64,000 nucleotides of DNA from assembly GCA_903851035.1 (NCBI GenBank), contig CAINND010000097.1, positions 37,380 through 101,379 of the forward strand, given 5' to 3'. The translations under genes and the position numbers were made by a program. A model generated the notes under the pieces. It was not told the origin of the DNA. It searched no databases and saw only the letters and a program-made list of their open reading frames with translations. The DNA is from an uncultured Acidobacteriota bacterium (GTDB taxonomy: Bacteria > Acidobacteriota > Terriglobia > Terriglobales > Acidobacteriaceae). How positions within the stretch are numbered: position 1 is the first letter of the stretch; each line of letters opens with the position of its first letter. Positions 18,955-28,350 of this stretch are shown piece after piece.

Positions 18955-21213
18955 TTGAGCGAGAGTACGATTGCGCACTACCGGGTCCTCCACGAGGTGG
19001 GGCGTGGCGGCATGGGTGTAGTGTGCAAGGCGGAAGACATCCGGCTGAAGCGGATGGTCGCCCTCAAGTTTCTTCCTGCACACCTGATGGAAGACAAGGC
19101 GCGCCGCGAACGCCTGCTGCTGGAGGCGCGTGCAGCCAGCCGCCTGGATCACGCCAATATCTGTACCATCCACGAAATTGAGGAGACAGCGGACGGCCAG
19201 ATTGTGCTGGTGATGGCCTACTACGAAGGCGAGACCCTGAGCCAGCGTATTGGACGAGGTCGCATGGAATTGGGGGCGGCCTTGGAAGTGGCCAGCGGAA
19301 TCCTGCGCGGCCTGCAACACGCGCACCAGCGCGGCGTCATCCATCGTGACATCAAGCCATCGAACGTGATTCTGACCGGCGAAGGCGACGTGAAGATTGT
19401 TGATTTCGGGTTGGCAAAACAATCCGGCAACAATGACTGCCTGACCGAGACGGGCGCGATGCTGGGCACCGTGGCGTATCTTCCGCCGGAGGTGCTGCAG
19501 GGGCAGGAGACGGATCATCGCGGCGATCTGTGGTCGAACGGCGTTGTTTTTTACGAGATGCTGGCAGGCGCGCCGCCATTCGCAGGCGCCAACTCCTATG
19601 TGCTGATGCACGCCATTCTGAATGACGAGATTACGCCGATCCGGCAGCATCGTCCGGAACTGCCCGCGGCGCTGCACACGGTAATGCTGCGCGCGCTGGC
19701 CCGCGCCCGCGATGCACGTTACCAGAGCGCGGCCGAATTTCTTTCAGACCTGGAGCGGCTGGAGCAGGGACGGCTCACGGCGGTAACCGTCGTGGAGGAT
19801 ATGCCGGCGGCGAATGAGAAATCCGTGCTGGTGCTGCCCTTTACCGTGGTGGGCAACGATGCCCGCGGCGAGGTCTTTAGCGATGGACTGACCGACGAGA
19901 TCATTACCGACCTGTCCACCATCTCCCAGCTCAGGGTCATCTGCCGCACCTCCGCCAGCCGATTGAAGGGCACGGAATACGACCTGAAGAAGGTTGCCGC
20001 TGAGTTGAAGGTGCAATACGTGATGGAAGGCACGGTGCGGACCAGCGGCAGCAACCTGCGGGTGACGGCCAAGCTCATCAACCCGGCAACAGATTCATTG
20101 CTGTGGGCGGAAAAGTACTCCGGAACGCTGGAGGACATCTTCGCCATCCAGGAGAGCCTCTCGCGCAGAATCGTCGAGGCTCTCAAGGTCACGCTGAGTT
20201 CGACGGAGTCGGTGCGGCTCAGTGCCAAGCCTATCCCGGACGTGCGAGCCTACGAGTTCTACCTGCGCGCCAAGCACGAAATACTTTCTTACTCTGCCGA
20301 GGGGCTGGAGCGCGCACTCGACTACCTGAAAAAGGGTGAGCAGATCATCGGAGAGAATGTGGTGCTGCTCTCCGCCATGGGGCAGGTGTACTGGCAGTTC
20401 GTCAACGCCGGCATCTCCACCGACCCGAAGTACCTTGCAGAGGCCGAGCGCTGTGCGCGCCGCATCCTGGAGTTGGAGCCGAAGAGCGGCCATGGGCATC
20501 GTTTGCAAGGGCTGGTGGAGGCCGCGAAGGGCAACACGCAACAGGCGGTGCGGCTGCTGAAGCAATCGCTCTCCAGCAACCCCAACGACCCCGACACTTT
20601 GAGTTGGCTGTGCGCCATCTGCAGCCTGAGCGGCAAGGGTTACGCCGTGGAAGCGATGGCGCAGCGGCTGATCGAGGTGGATCCGCTGACGCCGATGTGG
20701 CAGATGGTGCCCGGCATCGTGGCCACGCTCAGCGGCGAGTTTGGCCGCGCGCTGGCGCCCTTTGAGCGCGCCATTGCCGCCGACCCCAAGAACCCAATGC
20801 TGCAACTGGCGTACTCGCAGGTGCTGGCCCTGAATGGCCGCATGGCAGAGGCAGTGGTGCGGCTGGAGGCGCTACCCGCGCTGGCCGGCGAAAACTTCTT
20901 CGCACAGCTTGGAACCTTCTACGGACATGCCATTCGCGGCGACCGTGAGCAGGCGCTGGCCGCTCTCAATGACGAATTGACCGCGGCCGCCGGGGCTGAC
21001 ATGAACTATGCGTGGCTGATGGCGCAAGGCTTTGTCCTCATCGGCGAAAACACGATGGCCCTGGAATGGCTGCAGACGGCAGTGAACTGCGGCTTCATCA
21101 ACTATCCATTGCTGCACCATCTGGACCCGCTGTTGCAAGGCGTGCGGCAGACTGAGGGTTTTGCCGAACTGATCAGCGCCACGCGCCAGCGCTGGGAAGC
21201 CTTTGAGGTGTAA
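18955..21213 (+). CDS. Ser/Thr protein kinase with TolB-N-like and TPR regions
   Basis: A 752-aa protein starting at TTG, with AGGAG seven bases upstream and 13 bases after the previous stop. Residues 1-265 are a Hanks-type kinase: the Gly-rich loop GRGGMGVVCKAED, the lysine of VALKFLP, the catalytic loop HRDIKPSNVIL and DFGLAK. A region at about 285-400 resembles the TolB amino-terminal type domain found in regulators (SVLVLPFTVVG, GLTDEIITDLS, YVMEGTVR). The rest, about 430-740, is a TPR solenoid. No membrane helix is seen between them, so it is probably cytoplasmic. It ends 3 bp before the sedolisin gene, suggesting co-transcription. Confidence 0.93.
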   Translation: MSESTIAHYRVLHEVGRGGMGVVCKAEDIRLKRMVALKFLPAHLMEDKARRERLLLEARAASRLDHANICTIHEIEETADGQIVLVMAYYEGETLSQRIGRGRMELGAALEVASGILRGLQHAHQRGVIHRDIKPSNVILTGEGDVKIVDFGLAKQSGNNDCLTETGAMLGTVAYLPPEVLQGQETDHRGDLWSNGVVFYEMLAGAPPFAGANSYVLMHAILNDEITPIRQHRPELPAALHTVMLRALARARDARYQSAAEFLSDLERLEQGRLTAVTVVEDMPAANEKSVLVLPFTVVGNDARGEVFSDGLTDEIITDLSTISQLRVICRTSASRLKGTEYDLKKVAAELKVQYVMEGTVRTSGSNLRVTAKLINPATDSLLWAEKYSGTLEDIFAIQESLSRRIVEALKVTLSSTESVRLSAKPIPDVRAYEFYLRAKHEILSYSAEGLERALDYLKKGEQIIGENVVLLSAMGQVYWQFVNAGISTDPKYLAEAERCARRILELEPKSGHGHRLQGLVEAAKGNTQQAVRLLKQSLSSNPNDPDTLSWLCAICSLSGKGYAVEAMAQRLIEVDPLTPMWQMVPGIVATLSGEFGRALAPFERAIAADPKNPMLQLAYSQVLALNGRMAEAVVRLEALPALAGENFFAQLGTFYGHAIRGDREQALAALNDELTAAAGADMNYAWLMAQGFVLIGENTMALEWLQTAVNCGFINYPLLHHLDPLLQGVRQTEGFAELISATRQRWEAFEV

Positions 21214-21216
21214 TCA

Positions 21217-22914
21217 ATGGTTACGCGCAGGCAAAAGCCGGATACGAAGACTGGGCAGCAAACAGAAAAGCGCACTTCGATCAAAAAGCACGCGCATCCC
21301 CCGCTGCCCGGTGAACAGGAAGCGGGCAAGACCGATCCGCACAGTGAGTTGAAGCTCACTCTAGTGCTGCGCCGCCGCTGCGCCCTGCCTGGCATGCACC
21401 CGCTTGGCGTAAAGCCGATTCATCAGCGGGAGCACCTGACGCGAGAAACTTTGGCGCGCAGGCATGGAGCCATCACCGCAGACCTCGCGGCGGTCAAGCG
21501 CTTCGCGCGCAAGCATCATCTACAAATGGGCGAAGTGGATATGGCGCGCCGTACCGTGGAGTTGAGCGGCAATGCGTGCGAGATAGAAAAAGCTTTTGCG
21601 GTGAAGTTGCTGGAGATGAAGCATCCGCGTGGAGACTATCGCCGGGCTGAGGGCATTGTCAGTCTGCCAGCAGATCTCGCCGGTGTGGTGGAAAGTGTGC
21701 TTGGTCTTTCAACCCGGCACTGTGCGCGGCGCAGCCGGGCGCATCACTCCAATACATTGCAGCCCTATTGGACGGTGCCGCAGATGGCGCGTGCCTATGG
21801 CTTTCCGCGTTCGCTTCATGCCCGGGGGCAAAGCATCGCGCTGGTAGAGCTTGGTGGCGGCTTTCACAAGGAAGACCTGCACAAGTTCTTTAAGCGGCTG
21901 CGCCGGCCAATGCCACGGATTCGCGTGGTCAGCGTCGGCGGGGCGAAGAACCATCCGGCGCCGGGCAGCGACATCCAGATGCTGCTCGACGTGATCGAAG
22001 GTAAGCGCAAGCTCGACGACTGTCCGCAGGATGCGATGGCCGCCGCGCAGGCAACGCTTGAGGTCACGATGGACATTGAACTGATATCGGCCCTGGCCCC
22101 GGGCGCGGAGATTGTCGTCTTCATGGCTCCGCCCACCGAGCAGGGGATTTACCATGCGGTCAGCCGTGCCCTGCGTGATGGCAAACAACTCCCCTGTGCA
22201 CTCTCCATCAGTTGGGGAGAGCCGGAGACCGGCGTAAGTCCGGCGTACATGGCGGCGGTGGATGAGGCTCTGCGCGATGCGGCGATGCTGGGTGTGACCG
22301 TCTGCGTCAGCTCCGGCGACGAGGGCGCGATGAACGGCGCGACCGATGGCAAGCCGGTGGTGAACTTTCCCGCCAGCAGCCCGCACGTGCTCAGTTGCGG
22401 AGGCAGTTCGGTGCATGTTGAGAGCGGAAGCGAGTTGCGCGAGGCGGCCTGGAATTGCACTCTGCATGGCATGCATGGCGCCACCGGCGGAGGAGTGAGC
22501 CGCCACTTTGCGCCCCCCGTGTGGCAGAAGAAACACAACGTTCCCTTGGGACCCACGGGGCGGCGCGGGCGCGGAGTGCCAGACGTGGCCGGTCCGGCGG
22601 ATCCGCACCAGGGATGCGAGATCATTGCCGGCGGCAAACGCTGCTCTTCGGCCGGTACCAGTGCCGTGGCTCCCTTGTGGGCGGCCCTGATTGCCTGCCT
22701 CAATCATCATTTCGACCGTCGCTGCGGATACCTGACGCCACTGCTCTATCATCACGCGGCTAAGGGCAGCGGGGCGCTGCGTGCCATCACCCGGGGCAAC
22801 AATGGTTTTTACAAGGCAGCCGCCGGGTGGAATGCCTGCACCGGTCTTGGTTCTCCCATGGTTGGGCAGTTGCTGGAGACATTGCGTGAGCAAGGCCCTG
22901 ACCGATGTGCGTGA
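21217..22914 (+). CDS. sedolisin-family (S53) serine peptidase without signal peptide
   Basis: A 565-aa pro-kumamolisin-type protease. The N-terminal 170 residues are the activation domain (from LKLTLVLRRRCALPG on). The catalytic part has Glu and Asp in ATLEVTMDIELISALAPGAE, the oxyanion Asp in VSSGDEGAMNG and the nucleophile Ser in CSSAGTSAVAPLW. The C-terminal Ca-site region GWNACTGLGSPM is present. These acid-active enzymes are normally exported. Here the first 40 residues are charged and hydrophilic, with no signal peptide or membrane helix. It starts 3 bp after the kinase gene. Confidence 0.93.
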   Translation: MVTRRQKPDTKTGQQTEKRTSIKKHAHPPLPGEQEAGKTDPHSELKLTLVLRRRCALPGMHPLGVKPIHQREHLTRETLARRHGAITADLAAVKRFARKHHLQMGEVDMARRTVELSGNACEIEKAFAVKLLEMKHPRGDYRRAEGIVSLPADLAGVVESVLGLSTRHCARRSRAHHSNTLQPYWTVPQMARAYGFPRSLHARGQSIALVELGGGFHKEDLHKFFKRLRRPMPRIRVVSVGGAKNHPAPGSDIQMLLDVIEGKRKLDDCPQDAMAAAQATLEVTMDIELISALAPGAEIVVFMAPPTEQGIYHAVSRALRDGKQLPCALSISWGEPETGVSPAYMAAVDEALRDAAMLGVTVCVSSGDEGAMNGATDGKPVVNFPASSPHVLSCGGSSVHVESGSELREAAWNCTLHGMHGATGGGVSRHFAPPVWQKKHNVPLGPTGRRGRGVPDVAGPADPHQGCEIIAGGKRCSSAGTSAVAPLWAALIACLNHHFDRRCGYLTPLLYHHAAKGSGALRAITRGNNGFYKAAAGWNACTGLGSPMVGQLLETLREQGPDRCA

Positions 22915-23338
22915 TGCGCGCGCCTATCCCCTTCATTTTAGTTAATAGATGAATCTCGCAGGCCCAATGTGACTGTGCTTGGTCAGCATGGCGCGCAGCA
23001 GTGGGCAGGTGAATATTCGAGAAATTTTTCTTACTGGCTTGCCAGTACTTGTTGCTGGATTTCATAAGGTGCTATAAGTTACCGCAGTAATTGCGCCATT
23101 CTGTTAGCGCCATTCATTTCGGCGCGAGCGCCTGCGTTTCCATGTTTCCAGTACGCGGGTGAGCATTGCCTCCTGTTGAGCTCCGCAACACCAGAGCCCG
23201 CGGGAGGATGCTGTTTTCATGCAGTCAACTTATTGAGCGGCTTGCGTGCCTTGAGCGCGGAGTGGTTTGGTGTATCTCCCCCGGCTCCCCCGGCCGAAAA
23301 TTTCGCCAGCCTTTACCAAAGGAAGGAAGCAGAAAATC
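22915..23338 (+). other. intergenic region, 424 bp
   Basis: No convincing ORF or RNA gene is seen. A long-looped inverted repeat (AGCAT and CCTCC at 23162-23173 with GGAGG and ATGCT at 23213-23222, then GTTTTC) might be a terminator. The final part holds the ribosome-binding site (AAGGAAGGAAG) of the gene at 23339. Confidence 0.4.
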
Positions 23339-24133
23339 ATGCCTCGGATTCATACATATCTTTGGTCTGCACTACTGGTGCTGGGCTTAAGCGCGGTGAG
23401 CGTAATGGCCCAGGATGCGGATACCTCTGCCGAATTGAAAAAACAGCTTCACGACCAGTTCACGCTTACCAAAATGTCAGCGGACAGAGCGGAAATTGTC
23501 ACTCCGGGAGCGGTGCTGACGCTGCATAAAGATGGTCTACAGTTGGTGGCAATCACCGATGGCATTGCAACCATGAATGTAGTGAAAGGCGGGCTGATTA
23601 CACAGTCTTCCGGGCGTGAATGGGGCCGCATGTTGCGCGATGTTGCCAAAACCAACAGCGCCGGAGAAACCACCCAGAGCGCACAGCACAAGTTTTCCTC
23701 GGGAGACATGTTCTGGATCACCGCCACCGACGTGAACCCGGATGGCGTGGTGCTGATGCTGGTCAGCGATCCTGTGGACGACGTCCGTTATTACGGCAAG
23801 CTGAAGTTTCCATTCAAGAAGAATGCCGTGCCTCCCGCGGCGGAGATGATGAAGTCAATTGCGGAGGTTTTGACCGTAAATCCGCCAGAGACGGCCGCAC
23901 CTGAAGCTGCCGCGCCCCCGGCACCACCGGTACAGCAGATGGAGCCGCCGCCACCGCCGGTTTACCAACCGCCAGCACCGCCCAAGACTATCGCCCTGAA
24001 GCAGACCAAGGCCGAGGTGGTGGCCATCTGGGGACAGCCTCAGCAGATTATCAAGCTGGCGACCAAAGAGGTGTACGTCTATCCGGACATGAAGGTGTTC
24101 TTTGTGGCCGGCAAGGTGGCAGACATTAAGTAG
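23339..24133 (+). CDS. secreted protein of unknown function with C-terminal BamE-like motif
   Basis: A 264-aa protein with a signal peptide (to about residue 23, ending VMAQD). A central domain runs over about 25-175, then a Pro/Ala-rich linker (about 185-220) with PPAPPVQQMEPPPPPVYQPP. The last 45 residues hold TKAEVVAIWGQPQQIIKLATK, then YVYPDMKVFF and GKVADIK. That ending resembles the end of the 24233 protein and the short 'GxP.....G....Y.Y.....F..GKV' pattern of SmpA/BamE-like modules. ATG at 23339 is chosen because it begins the signal peptide. The next gene is 99 bp downstream on the same strand. Confidence 0.72.
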   Translation: MPRIHTYLWSALLVLGLSAVSVMAQDADTSAELKKQLHDQFTLTKMSADRAEIVTPGAVLTLHKDGLQLVAITDGIATMNVVKGGLITQSSGREWGRMLRDVAKTNSAGETTQSAQHKFSSGDMFWITATDVNPDGVVLMLVSDPVDDVRYYGKLKFPFKKNAVPPAAEMMKSIAEVLTVNPPETAAPEAAAPPAPPVQQMEPPPPPVYQPPAPPKTIALKQTKAEVVAIWGQPQQIIKLATKEVYVYPDMKVFFVAGKVADIK

Positions 24134-24232
24134 ATTTTTTACGTTGAATATGCCCGTATCCAGCGATTTGCGCGGAAAGTCTGCGCACACCGGATTAGGA
24201 TAGGGAGTCGCAGAGAAATATTGGAGGAGAAC

Positions 24233-25951
24233 ATGTTTGTTGTGAAGGGGCGTCGTCCGGCATGGTTACGGCCGATCCTGGGAATCATCGCCATCCTGTT
24301 CGTGCTGTCATTTACCGCCTTTGCGGCGAACAAACCTGCTGTGGCCAAGCCTGCCGCCAAGCCCGCGGTTAAGCCCGCAGCCAAGCCTGCCACCGCAACT
24401 CACGGTCCGACCACTGGCGGTGCCACCACGGCATCGCACGGCCCGACGACTCACGGGCCGACTACTGGCGGGGCGACGACCCATGGCCCAACAACCGGTG
24501 GAACGACCACCCACACCACCACGACCGGTGGAGCCGCAGGCCATGGCAACACGCCTGCTGGAGCCGGTGCTGGCGGCCACATGGCAACAGCGCCGCGCAC
24601 TGCTACGGGCCATGTGGCCCCGGCCAACGCACACACCGCAACCACGCCTAATGGCTCCGCCACGCGGCGCGCCAACGGACGCCTCAGCGACGTGCATGAC
24701 ACCAAACGCGGCGTGGACGTGCATCATGGATTGAACGGCAGCCGCCGCGTCTCCGTGGAGCGCGCCGATCACTCACGCGTCATGGCCGAGCGTGGACGCC
24801 CAGGCTATGTGCAGCGTCCCTACGGCTTCCGCGGACATGATTACGGTCGCCGCGCGTACTTCTACCATGGGCATGCCTACAATCGTTATTACCGTGGCTA
24901 CTACTACCACGGTGTTTACATGGATGTGTATGTGCCGGGGTTCTACTATGCCCCTGCCTTCTACGGTTGGGCCTATAACCCGTGGTTAGCCCCGGTGGCC
25001 TTTGGCTGGGGTTGGGGAGCGGCTCCCTGGTATGGCTTCTATGGCGGATATTTTGCGCCATATCCGGTGTATGCAACGCCGGCGGAATGGCTGACCGATT
25101 ACATAGTCTCCAACACTCTTGCGGCGGCCTTTACTGCGCAGCAGGAGGCGCACACGGAAGCGATGCAGCCTGCCGTGGGAGGCCAGCCCATGCTGACTCC
25201 TGAAGTGAAGGCCGAGATTGTGGCCGAGGTAAAGGCCCAGATTGCGTTGGAAAACGCCGAGGCGCAGCAGAACGCCGCACAGCAGGAGCCCGACCCGGCC
25301 TCCAGCAGCATCAACCGCATGTTCCTGGATGGCAAGCCGCACGTCTTTGTGGCCAACGCCGCCTTGGACGTGGTGGATGCCAATGGCAACGAGTGTGCCA
25401 TCAGTGATGGTGACGTGCTGCATCTGGCCATGGCTCCGGATCCGAACGCAACAGACGCACAGTTGACCGTTCTGGCCAGCAAGGGTGGAGTTGAGTGTCC
25501 GCGTGCTGCCACCGTGACAGTAGCCGTAAAAGACCTGCAGGAGATGCAGAACAGCATGCGCGAGTCCGTGGATCAGGGGCTGCAGGAGCTACAGGCCAAG
25601 GCCGGTACCGGTGGACTTCCCGCCGCACCGCCTTCCACCAAGGCCAAGCCCGTGCCGGCACTGGTGGCACAGGCCGCCCCTCCGCCGGAGGCCAACCCCG
25701 CCGACCAGATTAACCAGCAGCTCACGCTGGCCGATCAGGCCGATCGGGACGCAGGTGCCGCCGTGGGCGCGCAGCCTGATCCATCCGTTCCGCCGCCAAC
25801 CATTGCGGTGGGGCAGTCCATTGATGAGATCACTGGCATGCTGGGTCAGCCGGTGACGATCATCGACCTGGGGCCGAAGAAGATTTACAAATATGCAGAC
25901 AAGAAGATCATCTTCCGCTCCGGCAAAGTCGTAGACATAGATATTCAATAA
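24233..25951 (+). CDS. secreted Thr/Gly/Tyr-rich protein, paralogue of the 10947 gene
   Basis: A 572-aa exported protein of unknown family. A signal-anchor or signal peptide covers about residues 8-33. A Lys/Pro/Ala stretch and Thr-Gly-rich repeats follow (about 57-105; units HGPTTGGATT). Next is a His/Arg/Tyr-rich zone with GRLSDVH and a Tyr/Trp block near residue 240 (FYGWAYNPW, WGWGAAPWYGFYGGY). A helical region carries DLQEMQNSM, then a Pro linker, and a C-terminal BamE-like module (IDEITGMLGQPVTIIDLGPK). Blocks are shared in order with the 10947 protein; the C-terminal module is shared with the 23339 protein. GGAGGAG precedes the ATG at 24233. Confidence 0.8.
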   Translation: MFVVKGRRPAWLRPILGIIAILFVLSFTAFAANKPAVAKPAAKPAVKPAAKPATATHGPTTGGATTASHGPTTHGPTTGGATTHGPTTGGTTTHTTTTGGAAGHGNTPAGAGAGGHMATAPRTATGHVAPANAHTATTPNGSATRRANGRLSDVHDTKRGVDVHHGLNGSRRVSVERADHSRVMAERGRPGYVQRPYGFRGHDYGRRAYFYHGHAYNRYYRGYYYHGVYMDVYVPGFYYAPAFYGWAYNPWLAPVAFGWGWGAAPWYGFYGGYFAPYPVYATPAEWLTDYIVSNTLAAAFTAQQEAHTEAMQPAVGGQPMLTPEVKAEIVAEVKAQIALENAEAQQNAAQQEPDPASSSINRMFLDGKPHVFVANAALDVVDANGNECAISDGDVLHLAMAPDPNATDAQLTVLASKGGVECPRAATVTVAVKDLQEMQNSMRESVDQGLQELQAKAGTGGLPAAPPSTKAKPVPALVAQAAPPPEANPADQINQQLTLADQADRDAGAAVGAQPDPSVPPPTIAVGQSIDEITGMLGQPVTIIDLGPKKIYKYADKKIIFRSGKVVDIDIQ

Positions 25952-25972
25952 CACTGCAAAATACCGCATGAT

Positions 25973-26009
25973 TCCCCTGGTTCACCCTTCGGGGCGGGCC
26001 AGGGGATTT
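25973..26009 (+). terminator. possible terminator after the 24233 gene
   Basis: TCCCCTGG (25973-25980) pairs with CCAGGGGA (25999-26006). TTTGTG follows, a weak U-tract. It lies 22 bases past the stop. Confidence 0.55.
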
Positions 26010-26154
26010 GTGTATGCAGGCGCATCACATCTCCCGTCGCTGCGCTTGGCACTCCTCTGCCTATCAATACTCCCCACGGTTCTTTCCCGGCATCACTGTC
26101 TGCGGTGATGGTGCGGAGATGTATTCTGTACGAGGAATTCTGCACGGAGCGAGC

Positions 26155-26985
26155 ATGACTGGCCGGAAAATATCAACCACGGGCGTTACGGAGTGGAGCG
26201 AGGGTAAGTCTCGCCTGACGGACGACTATCTTGCCGCGGAAGAGCCGCTTGAGATTCGGGTGGGCGAGCGCGCCATCAGTGTGACGATGCGCACGCCGGG
26301 GAATGATATTGAACTGGCGGCGGGCTTTCTGTTTACCGAGAGCCTGATTACAGGCCGCGAGCAGATTGCCAGCATTCGGGCCGGGCAGGAAGAGAATGCT
26401 AGCGAGAATGGCAACCGCGTTTATGTGGAGTTGACGGTGGGAGTCGCACTGGACAGCGGTGCCAGCCAGCGGAACTTCTACACAACATCAAGCTGCGGGG
26501 TCTGCGGCAAGGCTTCACTGGAAGCAATCCGCGTCCGTGGCATCAAGCGGCTATCCACCGGTCATGCGGTCGATCCGGAACTGCTCTGCCTTTTGCCGGA
26601 TAAGCTCCGTGAGGGACAGGCAATATTTGGTCGGACAGGCGGGTTGCATGCAGCGGCACTCTTCACTCTCTCCGGGGAACTGCTTGTTTTGCGCGAGGAC
26701 ATTGGCCGTCACAATGCCGTGGACAAAGTCATTGGCTGGGCGCTTGCCAAGGGCATGATCCCCTTGCAGGATTGCATTCTGATGGTGAGCGGCCGCGGGG
26801 GCTTTGAGATTATTCAGAAGGCATTGGTGGCGGGCATTCCGCTGGTGGCTTCGGTCTCAGCGCCTTCGGATCTGGCGGTCAAACTGGCGCGCGAATTCGG
26901 CATGACGCTGGTGGGTTTCCTGCGTGGACGCAGATTCGTGATTTATTCCGGCCCACAAAGAATTTCAACGAAAGCGTCGGAGTAG
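26155..26985 (+). CDS. fdhD: formate dehydrogenase accessory sulfurtransferase
   Basis: FdhD (276 aa) carries sulfur from a cysteine desulfurase to the molybdenum cofactor of formate dehydrogenase; without it the enzyme is inactive. The sulfur-carrying motif is visible as SSCGVCGKASLEAI, preceded by the conserved DIELAAGFLFTESLI. FGRTGGLHAAALF, REDIGRHNAVDKVIGWAL and VSGRGGFEIIQKAL follow, all FdhD hallmarks. The frame is open upstream, but ATG 26155 gives the family length. moaA follows after 17 bp. The client enzyme is the formate dehydrogenase encoded 1.6 kb downstream. Confidence 0.96.
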   Translation: MTGRKISTTGVTEWSEGKSRLTDDYLAAEEPLEIRVGERAISVTMRTPGNDIELAAGFLFTESLITGREQIASIRAGQEENASENGNRVYVELTVGVALDSGASQRNFYTTSSCGVCGKASLEAIRVRGIKRLSTGHAVDPELLCLLPDKLREGQAIFGRTGGLHAAALFTLSGELLVLREDIGRHNAVDKVIGWALAKGMIPLQDCILMVSGRGGFEIIQKALVAGIPLVASVSAPSDLAVKLAREFGMTLVGFLRGRRFVIYSGPQRISTKASE

Positions 26986-27002
26986 GGTACTTTAGAGCAT
27001 TC

Positions 27003-28028
27003 GTGTTAGAGGTTGGCAGTTTGTCTGATTCTTTTGTGCAACTCGGTCAAAGCACGGTTCCGGAAGCCGTAGCGCAAGCCCTGCCTGCCATGCGGAAATT
27101 GCGACTCTCGGTGACCGACGCCTGCAACTTCCGATGTCAATATTGCATGCCGCCCAAGGGGCTGCATCGTACTTCCAGCGCGGGGCCGCTCTCCATTGCC
27201 GAACTTGCGGAGAGCGTGGCCTGGCTGACGCAGTTTGCTCCCATTGACCGCGTGAAGCTGACCGGTGGCGAGCCTCTGCTGCGGGCGGGGCTCACGGAGT
27301 TGATCTCCCGCCTTGTAGCGGTCAAAGGTATTCAGGAAATTTCCATGACCACCAATGGCTCACTGCTGCCGGAGTGGGCAGGGCGGTTGAAGGCCGCGGG
27401 TCTGGCCCGGGTCAATATCTCGCTGGATTCGGTGGATTCTTCTCGATTCTCCGAGGTCTCACGCGGTGCGCGACTGGAAAACACGATTGCCGGCATTCAT
27501 GCCGCCATCGAAGCCAAACTCTCTCCCGTCAAACTGAATGCCGTGCTGCAACGCTCCACCTGGCAGCAGGAGGTTCCCCTGCTGCTCGACCTGGCGGCGC
27601 AGCATGGGTTGGAAATTCGCTTCATCGAACTGATGCGCATGGGCAGCGAGCGTGCGTGGTGTGAGTCGGAGATGGTCAGCGTGGAGGAAGTGATGGGTTG
27701 GCTAGCGCTGCGCACCTCGCTGACGGAACTCGATACGCCCGCACCAGATCCAGCACGGCAGGTGCAGATCAAATGGAATGGCGTTGCGCTTAAGGTTGGC
27801 TGGATTGCACCCCGCTCGCGGCCTTTTTGCGACGCATGCGAACGCCTTCGCATGGACTCTCGCGGGCGCCTGCGCCGCTGCCTGATGGACCCGGTCACAC
27901 TGGATCTGCCCAGGCTCAGGAAGCTGACTCCTGCCGCCGCGTTGGAGGAGTACCGCGCTTATATGGCAGGCAAGCAGCCGCCCCCGGCGATGGATTCCGA
28001 TATTACGATGAATCAGATCGGCGGCTGA
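27003..28028 (+). CDS. moaA: GTP 3',8-cyclase (molybdenum cofactor synthesis)
   Basis: MoaA starts molybdopterin synthesis by turning GTP into 3',8-cyclo-7,8-dihydro-GTP with radical SAM chemistry. The N-terminal cluster motif is CNFRCQYCMPP (C-x3-C-x2-C). KLTGGEPLL and the SAM-binding region follow, then the C-terminal second cluster CDACERLRMDSRGRLRRC (C-x2-C-x13-C). The chain ends in GG, as MoaA proteins do. The start GTG at 27003 is uncertain: the family usually has only 10-25 residues before the first cluster, and ATG 27090 is nearer. It follows fdhD by 17 bp, so supply of cofactor is linked to the formate dehydrogenase. Confidence 0.94.
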   Translation: MLEVGSLSDSFVQLGQSTVPEAVAQALPAMRKLRLSVTDACNFRCQYCMPPKGLHRTSSAGPLSIAELAESVAWLTQFAPIDRVKLTGGEPLLRAGLTELISRLVAVKGIQEISMTTNGSLLPEWAGRLKAAGLARVNISLDSVDSSRFSEVSRGARLENTIAGIHAAIEAKLSPVKLNAVLQRSTWQQEVPLLLDLAAQHGLEIRFIELMRMGSERAWCESEMVSVEEVMGWLALRTSLTELDTPAPDPARQVQIKWNGVALKVGWIAPRSRPFCDACERLRMDSRGRLRRCLMDPVTLDLPRLRKLTPAAALEEYRAYMAGKQPPPAMDSDITMNQIGG

Positions 28029-28032
28029 AAGT

Positions 28033-28350
28033 TCACTTTGCCGGCGGGGCCTGATCGTGAATCCACGACATGGCTCGCATGGCGGAGGGGTAGCCGAGGG
28101 TCGTGATGGCCAGCACGGCCACATGATCCAGCTCTTCGTTGGTTAGCCCAGACTCCCGCGCATGGCGCACGGCGGAATGCGTGGCGCCCTCCAGCCCGGC
28201 TCCGATGGCCAAAGCCAGCTTTACAAGCCTGCGGCTCTTATCGTCCAGCGGGCCTTCTTCGTGGCATTCATCGGCCAGTTTGGCGAATGCGCTCCATACT
28301 TTCGGATATTGCAGGCGGAAGTTCTCGTTGTGATCTGAAGGCTGTGCCAT
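28033..28350 (-). CDS. carboxymuconolactone decarboxylase-like protein
   Basis: A 105-aa protein of the CMD/AhpD-like fold, with AGGAGGAG just before its ATG. The conserved helix RRLVKLALAIGAGLEGATHSAVRHARESGLTNEEL is recognisable in parts (LALAIGAG, HSAVRHARESGLTNEE). The redox CxxC found in AhpD-like peroxidatic members is absent: the equivalent position reads EGAT, although the His is kept. It therefore cannot work as a thiol peroxidase. It is convergent with moaA (5 bp apart) and divergent from the formate dehydrogenase operon. Confidence 0.85.
   Translation of the reverse strand: MAQPSDHNENFRLQYPKVWSAFAKLADECHEEGPLDDKSRRLVKLALAIGAGLEGATHSAVRHARESGLTNEELDHVAVLAITTLGYPSAMRAMSWIHDQAPPAK

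Noticed and set aside
23162-23222. Cyclic-di-GMP type riboswitch in the 22915-23338 gap
   Set aside because: Only a long-looped inverted repeat is present; no conserved core bases could be matched.
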